From the NCBI GenBank assembly GCA_965116685.1, contig OZ220707.1, positions 1,240,001 to 1,304,000 on the forward strand: 64,000 bases of DNA. The letters are read 5' to 3'. Below, one piece after another: positions 9,904 to 18,424 of this stretch (positions are counted from its first letter, which is position 1; the number at the start of each line of letters is the position of its first letter). The translations under genes were made by a program, and so were the position numbers. This DNA comes from Bin80 sp965116685. Its GTDB lineage: Bacteria > Bacteroidota > Rhodothermia > Rhodothermales > Bin80. The notes under the pieces were generated by a model. It searched no databases. It had not been told where the DNA came from and was given only the letters and a program-made list of their open reading frames with translations.

Positions 9904-10549
9904 ATCGCGGTAGGGACCCGGATTGCTCCGGGCCCCCCGCACAGATCCGGACGTGCGCGTTAACGCATCCGGCTCCTCCCTCGGGTCGCACCGGCGTGCA
10001 TAACGGCAGAATTGCCGTAGCCGATTGATCCCATAAACTCACTGATCCATCTCTGTGTATGGCGTGAGCCCGGATCTCCCAGCTTCCCCTTGGGTGGGGA
10101 CCTTCGCTCCAGCGACTCCGCAGGTCGCCCCTTGTTCGCCGCCTTCTTCACTACTATGTCCCCATCTGACTGCTCCATCCCGTGCATCGCAGGCTTCGGC
10201 GTCTTCCGCCTTCCCTGCGCGATCCCAACTCTGCGTTTAGGACAGGATAGAGCCCTCACAGGTCCCGACAAAATGCGTACGTATGTCCCTGAGTTCTTAG
10301 ACACCGTGGGCCTGTATGCCGCCTCGCCATGGCGGTGACATACATGTTGCCTTCGACCACTTGGACAGCCTCGGCGACCCAGACGATAACGATTTCGATG
10401 CTCAATAGCTCCGGCCACACGCACCTCTACCGACGCTTCGTCGTGACCCTCGCGGGGCACAACGCACGGCTCGAGGAAGTATGTGATTGGTTGCATCTTC
10501 ATACTACGGGACTTGCACCCGTTACATTTTGCCAGTTAGCCTGGCGCTC
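9904..10549 (-). mobile_element. ORF-less group II intron inside the ImmA/IrrE-like gene
   Basis: About 646 nt on the minus strand. The 5' end reads GAGCGCC (consensus GUGYG, with one change) directly after the exon codon TGG; a domain I-like GGGTGCAAGTCCCG follows about 30 nt later. Near the 3' end lies a domain V hairpin, then a domain VI-type stem with GGGCCCGG and CCGGGTCCC arms, ending CTACCGCGAT before the exon ATT. Exon reading frame is restored exactly. The last exon bases TCTTGG (IBS1) have a five-base complementary partner CCAAG at complement 10360-10364, a candidate EBS1. No reverse transcriptase is encoded, so splicing would need a maturase in trans or be protein-free. The long open frame over it (9960-10502) is intron RNA, not a gene. 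Confidence 0.8.
9944..9975 (-). ncRNA. Group II intron domain V (intron 1)
   Basis: A 32-nt hairpin beginning GAGCCGGATGCG and ending CGCACGTCCGGATC, with a short TTAA loop. It contains the AGC triad at the 5' side and the two-nucleotide bulge region expected of domain V, the catalytic heart of the ribozyme. It is two nucleotides shorter than the usual 34, in the apical loop, where a GNRA tetraloop is more common. This is the strongest single piece of evidence for the intron. Confidence 0.8.
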
Positions 10550-11035
10550 CCAAGATACATCTCTCACATTTTTGTCCTTCAATCTGGCGATGACATTTTC
10601 TACGAGATCATGCAATTCCTCCTGCAAGTCGACGGTTTCGAACGTTTGTTCACCTTTCAACAAAAACTTTATGTGTGCATGCTTGGCATGCCACGATTCA
10701 TTTGAAACCACTACACATTCTCCCTCAGGGCGAAAAATAACGCGAGGAAATACAAATCCGTTACCTGCGTAGGAAAGGTCATGTCTCGATGAGAAACCCG
10801 AACGCGACGAACCATATACCGTATCCGCTTCATGGTACAGATGCCACCAATTAACAACGATCCACTCGGCGACATGGGCCATAGGCACCTCAATGTGTTC
10901 GAGATATCTATTCCCGGCTCGCAACCAAGTGGCTACCTGGTCACCTACGTTGATCGTAAGGCGAGCCATCGTATTATGGGCAACGGGATCTGGATACGGT
11001 CGCGCATCAACCCATTGGTAATCAAACAACGACAT
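10550..11035 (-). CDS. ImmA/IrrE-like protein, 5' exon (N-terminal part)
   Basis: 162 codons from ATG at 11035 to the TGG at the intron junction. Encodes the N-terminal domain: MSLFDYQWVDARPYPDPVA, then a mixed alpha/beta region with WIVVNWWHLYHE. Without splicing the frame continues 16 codons into the intron and ends at 10499, giving a 178-residue truncated protein. The start codon overlaps the stop codon of the upstream gene by one base (TAATG), implying translational coupling. With the 3' exon the protein is 421 residues, a normal size for this ImmA/IrrE subgroup with an N-terminal extension. Confidence 0.75.
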
Positions 11036-11436
11036 TACCTCATTCCTGTAATTTTATCGTGAGGGCCAAGGGGAAACCCGAGGTATTCACACGAGCCTCG
11101 ACCGGATTGCCTTGCCTCCAATAGCCTACCATCTTCCTCATGCCACACGACACGGGGAAACCCTTGGTCAAATTTGCCGAAATTCCCTCGACGGATGGCA
11201 TTTCGGAGCCACTCTTCAACACGGGCCTGATTTTTCTGCAAATCCATGGGACATGGGGTCTTACCCGGTCTGTTCTCTGGTCTTCTTCTCCCTTTAATCT
11301 GAATGGTCCTGTGATATGGACTACCAACATACCGGCATTTCTTGGCAACTGCATCAAGGTCTACATCGGGAGGTGGGGGCAATACCTTGCGCACCCTTGG
11401 CTTATCGCGCCTGTAGCTTGTTCGTTTGGCTGGCAT
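11035..11436 (-). CDS. Conserved hypothetical partner of the ImmA/IrrE-like gene
   Basis: 133 residues, basic N-terminus (MPAKRTSYRRDKPRVRK), then CRYVGSPYHR and a C-terminal half with VEEWLRNAIRRG, FPRVVWHEEDG and LEARQSGRGSCEYLGFPL. I recognise the type as a conserved small protein commonly next to ImmA/IrrE-family genes, but no function is established. It overlaps the downstream start by one base (TAATG). The pairing of a small basic protein with an ImmA/IrrE protein recalls toxin-antitoxin or phage-response modules, which is inference only. The 5' side (11437-11500) is AT-rich and is the likely promoter region. Confidence 0.65.
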   Translation of the reverse strand: MPAKRTSYRRDKPRVRKVLPPPPDVDLDAVAKKCRYVGSPYHRTIQIKGRRRPENRPGKTPCPMDLQKNQARVEEWLRNAIRRGNFGKFDQGFPRVVWHEEDGRLLEARQSGRGSCEYLGFPLGPHDKITGMR

Positions 11437-11579
11437 CGTGGGGGTACTACTTCACGGAAAACGCCGCAATACACCCATTTTTATATAAATAATGTGAATT
11501 CCTGTAATGCAATGTTGCGGTTCTCCCCTATGGGAAGGCCCATAATACGACTTTAAACCCAAAAAGTTATCAACAAGGA

Positions 11580-12409
11580 TTGTATAGACCGTCTTTATAT
11601 CATACGTTGACCTTGCCACTATATCCTTGGTATCCGGCCGGTCGGGTCCCCTACGAATATAGCAGCCGGTTTAGGGTGGGAGTCATGGCCCGCCTTCGGG
11701 AAATACCAAAAACCATCACGTCTAACCCACGGGATAGTGACAGGAACCAGTATCTTTTGGCCGGGAATATGACTGCCAAGGGGGATATCGTGGTATCAGA
11801 TTGGAACGCGAAGCGTGGCTAGCGTGGCTTACGCCGGAGAGTTGTGAAAACCGTTCGGCGGTGCAGGTTCAGAATAAACGGTATCCAGTACACTACCCCA
11901 ACTTCATATTCTTTCCGCCGGACACAGAAAACCCCGTGATCATTGATGTCGGTTACGGATATACCGCCGAGTTCGGCATGGATATGATCGATCGGTATGA
12001 TCGAAAAGTACCCTGCGAAGTGTGTCGTGGTTGACTCGATGTGGAAACACAAGCCTGCCCTGACGTACTTTGCGGGACAATACGGGGATCGGTTCATGCA
12101 TTTTCCCTTGCGCCGCATGTTCAGCAACGAGACCTTGACCTTTTCCAGCCGAATGTCAACGAAAGTGACTCCGTTGGGGCAGATATTCGTCGAGTTACAC
12201 CATCATACCTAGAACGTCATACCAAGTCCGATATCCTAGAAATCGCTGAACGAATACGTAACTTGAGGGTTGAGGATTGTTCCCTCAATGATCATAACTA
12301 CTTGTTTCAATCTATACCAAGAAAACCAAACCCAATTAACCCAATTCGAAGCAGGCCGGGAAAGAAGCAGAAAAGACCGTATGCACGAGTCCCCAGTACG
12401 AGAGTCTGA
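11580..12409 (+). pseudogene. Probable decayed gene of unknown function
   Basis: Several protein-like stretches in changing frames: 11685-11820 (MARLREIPKTI ... GDIVVSDWN), 11801-12034 (AWLAWLTPES, RYPVHYPNFIFFPPD, PVIIDVGYGYTAEFG), 11997-12120 (AKCVVVDSMWKHKPALTYF) and 12120-12409 (YLERHTKSDILEIAERI, then a basic PRKPNPINPIRSRPGKK tail). The pieces follow in order, as expected for one gene with two or three frameshifts. I do not recognise the family; the VVDSMWKH strand and hydrophobic cores suggest an enzyme domain. The end overlaps the possible start of the sulfatase. Confidence 0.3.
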
Positions 12410-13799
12410 CCATTGCCGAAGCAACACGCCGGATCATACATGGCAAACTGAAGAAAATCGCCAGATAGGAATCGGATTTTCATTTAAGTATGCAATTCCC
12501 ATTCGATTACTGCCCTTGCTGCTCCTCATTGCTGCCTGCGCGAATGAGCGGCCGCCCAATATCGTACTCATCATGGCCGACGATATGGGCTACGAGACGC
12601 TGGGAGTGAATGGTGGGTTGAGTTATGATACACCACATTTAGATTCCCTTGCTCAACATGGAATGCGGTTCACCCATGTATTTTCCACTCCTCTCTGCAC
12701 CCCCACAAGAGTACAGTTGATGACCGGCAAGTATAATTTTCGAAACTACGTTGGATTTGGGCTGCTGGATTCAACTGAACGGACATTTGGCCATCTGTTG
12801 CAGGATGTCGGCTATGCCACAGGACTTGCTGGCAAGTGGCAGTTGTATGGTAACACATACCAACGAGAACTGGCGGGACGGGGTGGGTCAACCCCCGAGG
12901 AGGCGGGATTCCAAGAATTTGCACTTTGGCAGTACATAGAACGTGGCAGTCGCTACAAGTCACCCACAGTACATTATTCCGATCAGGAACCTGAAATATT
13001 CCCGGACGCTTATGGGCCGGATCTCTACACAGATTACATTGAAGAATTCTTTGAACGGCACCAGGATGAACCGTTCTTTTTGTATTTCCCGATGGCCTTG
13101 CCACATGACCCTTTTTTACCACCACCCGGCCATCCTGATTTTGACAGCCTGGATGTTGCCACCGCACGCAACGATACCACATATTTTGCTCCCATGGTGA
13201 GCTATGTGGACAAACTGGTTGGCCGCATCACCGGCAAACTGCATGAGTTGGGGCTTGACCGCAATACACTGGTACTGTTCACAACGGACAATGGGACGCA
13301 TCGGAGCGTGTCCTCTCAGCACAAAACAGGTCTGATCCAGGGCAGAAAAGCTTATCCTGTCGCTGCAGGAACGCATGTACCACTCATCGCTTACTGGCCC
13401 GAAACGATTCAGCCGAATATCGTCAATGATGCGCTGGTGGACTTTACAGATTTTCTGCCAACCCTGACCGAAGTGGCAGGGAGTACCGTCCCAGACGATT
13501 TTACGGCAGATGGACTGAGTTTTTACGGCCAGTTGACTGGACAGGCGGATACCATGCGCAGCTGGATCTATTGCCATTACGATCCACGGTGGGGGCGATT
13601 TACGCCCGCGCGATGGGCGCAGGACCAAACCTGGAAACTCTACGGAAATGGAGAGTTTTTCAACTGGTCCGAGGACCCTGATGAAGTACAGGTCTTGGAG
13701 GATTCTACCCTTGACGAGCGTGCCCAACTGGCGAAAAATAGGCTACAGGATGTCCTTAACCAGATGCCAGCACTGCCCGAGGTTGAACCCGAAGACTGA
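12381..13799 (+). CDS. Sulfatase (lipoprotein, alkaline-phosphatase superfamily)
   Basis: About 472 residues. Features: NIVLIMADDMGYETLGVNGG with metal-binding aspartates; the formylglycine motif in LCTPTRVQLMTGK (Cys near residue 106), which needs an FGE or anaerobic maturase not present here; and a later FTTDNGTH metal/substrate motif. The N-terminus has a lipobox (LLLIAACANE), so the mature protein is likely anchored in the envelope and acts on sulfated glycans or sulfate esters. The start is uncertain: the only in-frame ATG close to the signal peptide is at 12381, giving an unusually long, hydrophilic pre-signal stretch of about 30 residues. An alternative non-AUG start nearer 12480 is possible. 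The frame is open to 12270, but that part overlaps the decayed upstream gene. Confidence 0.85.
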   Translation: MHESPVRESDHCRSNTPDHTWQTEENRQIGIGFSFKYAIPIRLLPLLLLIAACANERPPNIVLIMADDMGYETLGVNGGLSYDTPHLDSLAQHGMRFTHVFSTPLCTPTRVQLMTGKYNFRNYVGFGLLDSTERTFGHLLQDVGYATGLAGKWQLYGNTYQRELAGRGGSTPEEAGFQEFALWQYIERGSRYKSPTVHYSDQEPEIFPDAYGPDLYTDYIEEFFERHQDEPFFLYFPMALPHDPFLPPPGHPDFDSLDVATARNDTTYFAPMVSYVDKLVGRITGKLHELGLDRNTLVLFTTDNGTHRSVSSQHKTGLIQGRKAYPVAAGTHVPLIAYWPETIQPNIVNDALVDFTDFLPTLTEVAGSTVPDDFTADGLSFYGQLTGQADTMRSWIYCHYDPRWGRFTPARWAQDQTWKLYGNGEFFNWSEDPDEVQVLEDSTLDERAQLAKNRLQDVLNQMPALPEVEPED

Positions 13800-13890
13800 A
13801 TTGGCTGGATGATATGACTGCTGGGAATTGCATGGTCGCTCCCTAGCCTTGTAACCTGTGAGCGGTAGTCGCTCTGGCAGCTGCTCTCAA

Positions 13891-15057
13891 TCAGCCAGTC
13901 AGCGCTTCAAGCCCCTTGACCAGACGATTGAGTGCTTGCGTCAGTGTTGATTCCTGGAGAGCACCATACGCAATCCGCAGACTGGTAACTCCTTCCATTC
14001 CAAATGTATCTCCGGGAATCACAGCTACACCATACTCCTGGATTAAATGCGTTGTGAGCGTCTTTGCATCAAGCTGTGAGTCAACCGATAACAGAAAGTA
14101 AAACGCACCATCTGAAGGAGAAACTGTGACTGGCGCCTGTATGCTCCGTAGACGCTGTAAAACCATGGCACGCACCTCAGCCATGGAACTCAAATACTGC
14201 CTGCAATAGCTGTCCCCCTCTTCCAGTGCTTTAAGTGCCGCTACCTGACTCAAGATTGCTGGACAGATCTGATTCGTATCCTGAATTTTTCGCACATCGG
14301 CCAGGATATGCGGCGGGATCGCCATGTACCCCAGCCGCCAACCCGCCATCCCATATGCTTTACTCATGGAAAAAAGGGAAATCGTATGCGCATGCGCCCC
14401 GGGAGCACTTCCTGGAGAATAATGCTTTGCCCCATCAAATGTGAAGTACTCATATGCCTCGTCAGACATGTGATAGATGCCATGCAAAGCGCACAGGTCA
14501 TTGATCGCTTTGAGCGTTTCCGGGGGGTATACAATGCCAGTTGGGTTATTCGGTGAAATCGTAACAATCGCGCGGGTCCGGGGAGTGATTGCACGCTCAA
14601 TGGCACTCACATCTGGAATCAATGAATCGCCGAGTGTAACCAGAACCGGCGTGCAGTCCGCGATACGCGTTGCCATTTCGTGATTGAAGTAATATGGCAC
14701 GAGCAAAATGACCTCATCTCCCGGGCTGGTCACCGCCAGCAGCGATGCAAAGAAGGCCATATTGCTGCCGGCAGTTACGACAATTTCATAGCCGGGGTCC
14801 AGACGGTTTTCTGTGTTGAGCTTCTGTGCAAATGCACTTCGGAGCTCCGGCCTCCCGATGACATACCCATAGCCGTGGGTATCTGAGGAGGTGACCGCCT
14901 CGGCGGCTGCTTCGAGTGCTGGGGCCGGTGGGCCATAATGAACCACGCCTTGGCCAAGAGAGATCGTCCCTGGGTTATCCCGCATAAGGTCTGCAACAAA
15001 CCCCATTACGGGCATTTGCACTGACATCATGCGATCTGATCGTGAAGGTATTGTCAC
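13891..15057 (-). CDS. PLP-dependent class I/II aminotransferase
   Basis: 388 residues, complete fold-type I aminotransferase. Key motifs: GYGYVIGRPELRSAFA at the N-terminal side, SPNNPTG (aspartate-family cofactor contact region), DEAYEYFTF, the PLP lysine in FSMSKAYGMAGWRLGY, and the C-terminal arginine in SLRIAYG. It transfers an amino group between an amino acid and a 2-oxo acid; substrate cannot be told from sequence alone. Divergent from the HAD phosphatase gene, with about 130 bases between them as the shared promoter region; convergent with the sulfatase across 90 bases. Cytoplasmic. Confidence 0.9.
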   Translation of the reverse strand: MTIPSRSDRMMSVQMPVMGFVADLMRDNPGTISLGQGVVHYGPPAPALEAAAEAVTSSDTHGYGYVIGRPELRSAFAQKLNTENRLDPGYEIVVTAGSNMAFFASLLAVTSPGDEVILLVPYYFNHEMATRIADCTPVLVTLGDSLIPDVSAIERAITPRTRAIVTISPNNPTGIVYPPETLKAINDLCALHGIYHMSDEAYEYFTFDGAKHYSPGSAPGAHAHTISLFSMSKAYGMAGWRLGYMAIPPHILADVRKIQDTNQICPAILSQVAALKALEEGDSYCRQYLSSMAEVRAMVLQRLRSIQAPVTVSPSDGAFYFLLSVDSQLDAKTLTTHLIQEYGVAVIPGDTFGMEGVTSLRIAYGALQESTLTQALNRLVKGLEALTG

Positions 15058-15187
15058 AACAGTCCTATTTTATGTTACTGGAAATGTGAAGATACTCAAG
15101 TCGGTCCTTTGTACAATCCAAATAAAAGAATGTATCGTAATCCGGTGCAGATCGTTAAAGCTCTCTCATTCATTCCCCCCTGACACT

Positions 15188-15853
15188 GTGGCAACCCTCA
15201 CTTGTGACGCATTACTGTTTGATCTTGACGGTGTACTCATCGACTCCAACGATGTCTACGAAACACACTGGGCGATCTGGGCAAAAGAGCGGCGCGTATC
15301 CGTTGAACACATCCTGGATGTTCATCATGGCCGCCCTGTTACGGAGACGATCCGACTGGTCGCTCCCCATCTGGATCCTATCGTGGAAGCAGAAGCCTAC
15401 AGAGATGGGCTGACTGCAAGTAATCATCTGGAGCGGGTGCGTTTATTTCCGGGGGTTGCTTCACTGCTTGGGTATCTCCCTCTGGACCGCTGGGCGATTG
15501 TGACGAGTGCGCCGCGCACCTCCGCCCTCCAAATGCTTCGTCATGTTGCATTGCCAATGCCAATGATGTTCGTCAGCGGGGATGATATTGACAAGGGAAA
15601 ACCAGCTCCTTATCCCTACTTGCGGGCTGCCCAGGGGCTAAACCACCAGATTGAGCGTTGCGTTGTCATTGAGGATGCACCTGCAGGCATCCAATCTGGC
15701 CGATCCGCTGGAGCACGGGTGATCGCCGTCCAAACGACCAACCCCTCTGATGCCCTAAAAGGGGCCGACTTGATCGTCAACACAATTGCCGATCTACAGA
15801 TTGAGCATGTGGATTCCCACCTGAGAATTTCCTGCACCCCTTGTGGAACATAG
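15188..15853 (+). CDS. HAD-superfamily hydrolase (subfamily IA, sugar-phosphatase-like)
   Basis: 221 residues from a GTG start at 15188, chosen because the upstream in-frame extension is low-complexity-like and the HAD core begins only ten residues later. All four motifs are visible: DLDGVLID (nucleophile and acid/base Asp), IVTSAP, the lysine in DIDKGKPAPYPYLRAA, and VIEDAPAGIQSG. A small cap domain lies between motifs I and II. This set is typical of phosphoglycolate, glycerol-3-phosphate and sugar-phosphate phosphatases. Exact substrate unknown. An ATG at 15029 would give a longer 274-residue form that overlaps the start of the aminotransferase gene. Confidence 0.85.
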   Translation: MATLTCDALLFDLDGVLIDSNDVYETHWAIWAKERRVSVEHILDVHHGRPVTETIRLVAPHLDPIVEAEAYRDGLTASNHLERVRLFPGVASLLGYLPLDRWAIVTSAPRTSALQMLRHVALPMPMMFVSGDDIDKGKPAPYPYLRAAQGLNHQIERCVVIEDAPAGIQSGRSAGARVIAVQTTNPSDALKGADLIVNTIADLQIEHVDSHLRISCTPCGT

Positions 15854-15902
15854 GGCTTTCGGTGGCAGCTTGGTTACCCGTTATTTTTGGAGTTTGGTCA
15901 AT

Positions 15903-16259
15903 CTACCGATCACTCCAGACCGCAAGCTCATTGCCGCTGGGATCAAGAAAATGGAATCTCCGACCACCAGGAAAGGAAAAAATTGCCATGCAGATTTTGG
16001 CACCCGCATCGGTAATTCGCTTCAATGTGGCTTCCAGATCATCTGCATAGAGAACGACCAGTGCAGCACCTTTTTTGGTACTGTCAGACCTCAATGCGGA
16101 ATGATAGAAACCGCCATCAAGCCGACCATCGTTGAAGGCGCAGTAGTCATCACCATAGTCCTGAAATGTCCAACCAAACACCTTCCCGTAAAACGCTTTC
16201 GTGCTTTCTAGATCTTCCGAAGGAAGTTCAATATAATTGATTCTGCGATCCTCAAGCAT
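15903..16259 (-). CDS. VOC (glyoxalase/bleomycin resistance-like) family protein
   Basis: 118 residues forming a single VOC module: NYIELPSEDLESTKAFYGKVFGWTF at the N-terminus, FHFLDPSGNELAVW at the C-terminus. The C-terminal Glu is the usual metal ligand; the N-terminal ligand position is less clear. These proteins bind small molecules or metals and some are dioxygenases or resistance proteins. Function not determinable here. Convergent with the HAD gene, 50 bases apart. Confidence 0.85.
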   Translation of the reverse strand: MLEDRRINYIELPSEDLESTKAFYGKVFGWTFQDYGDDYCAFNDGRLDGGFYHSALRSDSTKKGAALVVLYADDLEATLKRITDAGAKICMAIFSFPGGRRFHFLDPSGNELAVWSDR

Positions 16260-16535
16260 GATTGTAATCTATCTTCTAACTAATAAATACAGCACTCGAA
16301 CTACTGTATACTGGAAAGCTTCACTGCTTCCATGGTCTCACACATAACATCTTCAGCAATACCTCCAAGCAAATCCCTTTCTCCTCGAAAGATAGTTACT
16401 GCTTCTGACTTTATGGGAAAGAATTAAACCTGGAAGATAGGAACGAAAACACTGACAAATTCTCATTTGGAAACGATCAAATATATTTGATCGTCAAACA
16501 CATAAGGGATTGTTTGACTAATTATATTTTATATT

Positions 16536-16579
16536 AATACTATAATACCTATACTTGATAAAGTATGTTTTATAGTATT
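16536..16579. promoter_or_regulatory. Nested inverted repeats upstream of hipA (candidate operator)
   Basis: Outer arms AATACTATAA (16536-16545) and TTATAGTATT (16570-16579) are perfect 10-bp inverted repeats. Inside them ATACTT (16551-16556) and AAGTAT (16561-16566) form a second inverted pair around a 4-base centre. The element lies 37 bases before the hipA start in a 356-base AT-rich intergenic region (16260-16615), where no other gene was seen. HipB-type proteins repress their own operon by binding such palindromes, so this is a plausible operator; that role is inferred. TATAAT-like segments within it could be the -10 region. Confidence 0.5.
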
Positions 16580-16615
16580 TGATCCTCTTAACAAACAACC
16601 AGATGGATTGAATCA

Positions 16616-17827
16616 ATGGCGACTAATCTCTGGGGTAACGTACATTACAGGGATACTTTCGTCGGCATTCTGTCGCAGGAGGCCGGAGGCCGATGCGTAT
16701 TCACCTACGATGAGAGCTATCTGCAAAGCTCTTTGCCTGCTATTTCCTACACGTTGCCGCTTCGGGCCGAACCTCATTTAAGTGAATACGGATTGCACCC
16801 TTTCTTTGACAATCTGTGTGCCGAGGGCTGGCTTAAGAACATGCAGGCACACGCACTCGGCCTGCGAAGGGACGACCGTTTCCCGCTGCTGCTTGCCTTC
16901 GGCACAGACCTTGCCGGTGCCGTAAGCATCATTGACCCAGACCCTGCCGAGGACATTAAACTTGACCACAACGACCCGGAAAACATTGCGGCGCTTTCAG
17001 CAAGGGCGTCTCTTTCCGGGGTTCAGCCAAAACTGGGTGCAATAAAGGAAGGCCGTGTGTTCCGCCCCGTAGGGCGCGGTGAGCGGGCAACCCATATAGC
17101 TAAGCTCCCGTCCCCCACACTGTCCGATATTCTGGGACTTGAGTACATCACTACGCGGGCGTGTGCGGCCCTTCTTAAGAAAGACACCGTTGCGGAGATG
17201 ACTTTGGCGCCGCTTCAGGGCGTTTCGGAGAGGTCTCTACTCGTCAAACGATTCGACAGGACCAAAGACGGCGAGCAAATTCACTTCGAAGAATTTAACC
17301 AACTGCTCGGTAACCGCTCGGAGAACAAATACGAGGCCTGCTACGAGCACATGGCCGATTTTATCATCCAAAACGGAGACATTTGCCTGCGGGTAGAGTG
17401 TGACATCTTGTTTCGCCGGGTAATGGCCTGTATCCTCACGGGAAATACGGATGCACACCTTAAAAATTTCGCTATGGAGCACACAGAAAGCGGATTGCGC
17501 CTCGCGCCTTGCTATGATCTTGTCGCTACCGCCTGCTACCCGCAATACCAGACGCTGGCACTGGGGATCGAGGGAGCCGAGAACATGAGAATTGGCAGCA
17601 TTGGCCCAAAGAACATAGTCCGACTGGGCAACCTGTTCGGACTGCCCGACAGAGCAATTATGCTGGCGGTTTCTGACTTCGCCAGCCGTCTCGAAAGAGC
17701 CCACAGTGCTGTTGATGCCTCGAAGAATATCGACCAGTATATTAAAGACAAACTGCATCAGCAAATGGAGAAAAGATGGAACGGGACATTCGACTCAATT
17801 GGGACTTACTTGTCAAAGAAGCAATAA
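16616..17827 (+). CDS. hipA: HipA-family Ser/Thr kinase toxin
   Basis: 403 residues. The N-terminal 1 domain (FVGILSQEAGGRCVFTYD, then the SLPAISYTLPLR stretch) is followed by the kinase-like core: SGVQPK near residue 135 is the ATP-loop serine region, LLVKRFDR, then the catalytic NTDAHLKNF near 276 and the metal-binding YDLVAT. HipA toxins phosphorylate aminoacyl-tRNA synthetases (GltX in E. coli), halting translation and raising persistence. Both N-subdomain and core are present, unlike split HipST. Its antitoxin-like partner lies downstream and overlaps by 52 bases, the reverse of the usual hipB-hipA order. A nested palindrome precedes it. Confidence 0.9.
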   Translation: MATNLWGNVHYRDTFVGILSQEAGGRCVFTYDESYLQSSLPAISYTLPLRAEPHLSEYGLHPFFDNLCAEGWLKNMQAHALGLRRDDRFPLLLAFGTDLAGAVSIIDPDPAEDIKLDHNDPENIAALSARASLSGVQPKLGAIKEGRVFRPVGRGERATHIAKLPSPTLSDILGLEYITTRACAALLKKDTVAEMTLAPLQGVSERSLLVKRFDRTKDGEQIHFEEFNQLLGNRSENKYEACYEHMADFIIQNGDICLRVECDILFRRVMACILTGNTDAHLKNFAMEHTESGLRLAPCYDLVATACYPQYQTLALGIEGAENMRIGSIGPKNIVRLGNLFGLPDRAIMLAVSDFASRLERAHSAVDASKNIDQYIKDKLHQQMEKRWNGTFDSIGTYLSKKQ

Positions 17828-17982
17828 AGCGGCGCAAGGAACGAAAAATCTCCCAACGTCGCTTGGCCACTATAGCTGAGGTAAGTCAACCAACGATCTC
17901 ACGCTTTGAGCAGCAAAAACAAGATATTCAGCTGTCAAGCGCTGTTAAAATCCTTGATGTCCTGGGATTGATCGATAAATAA
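17776..17982 (+). CDS. hipB: HipB-like XRE-family DNA-binding antitoxin
   Basis: 68 residues, essentially one helix-turn-helix: ERKISQRRLATIAEVSQPTISRFE, then a short helical tail ending LGLIDK. This matches XRE/Cro-type antitoxins. It starts inside the 3' end of hipA, in another frame (52-base overlap), so its synthesis is probably coupled to hipA. Expected role: bind HipA and, with it, the operator upstream of hipA. HipB usually comes first in the operon; here the toxin leads, which has consequences for stoichiometry. No C-terminal degradation tag is evident beyond the short tail. Confidence 0.8.
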   Translation: MERDIRLNWDLLVKEAIKRRKERKISQRRLATIAEVSQPTISRFEQQKQDIQLSSAVKILDVLGLIDK

Positions 17983-18184
17983 GGGACCTCTCTTTGCAGA
18001 CTTGAATCTGCAAAGAACTCGGAGCACTATCCCAACTCTTGTTCACTGGCTAAAGAGATCCAAACCATACCTTGAACAAAACAGGGCACGCACCGCGGTG
18101 CGGCCTCAGCAACATGAGTACACTGAGTCTAAACTCTTCATCTAACTAAGGCCCTAGAAAGTTTTCGTCGTGCAGATCAGGGGT

Positions 18185-18424
18185 TCAAAATATAGAAGTC
18201 AATCTGTCAATGCCGGATGTATTTTTGATTTCTTGTATTGACAAACACACACCTTTTCGTCTGTATACCATCCGGTAGCAGTTTGCGCAGAGTACGACAA
18301 GATCAGTTTCAGGATTTGTTTTTGCCTCGCCAACGCTTGCCAATGGCACGACGTGATGAACTTCAATGAAACCCTTACCTATCTCTCCGTAGTACTCTTC
18401 ATAGTTAGTGCTTGCCAGAAATAG
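18185..18424 (-). pseudogene. Truncated HNH endonuclease (C-terminal fragment)
   Basis: No start codon: the frame begins in the palindrome at 18408-18441 and ends at TGA 18185-18187. Readable protein: NYEEYYGEIGKGFIEVHHVVPLAS, then ETDLVVLCANCYRMVYRRKG. These are the HNH core (IEVHH, DLVVLCANC, and the final position where His is usual but Tyr is seen: CYRMVY for CHRMVH). HNH enzymes of this type include McrA-like and phage-defence nucleases. The N-terminal part has been lost exactly at the palindrome, implying the palindrome marks a rearrangement end. The rest of 17983-18666 shows no other gene. Confidence 0.65.

Noticed and set aside
9960..10502. 180-codon open frame on the minus strand
   Set aside because: It is the non-coding RNA body of the group II intron (domain I-V signatures), with poor protein-like composition.
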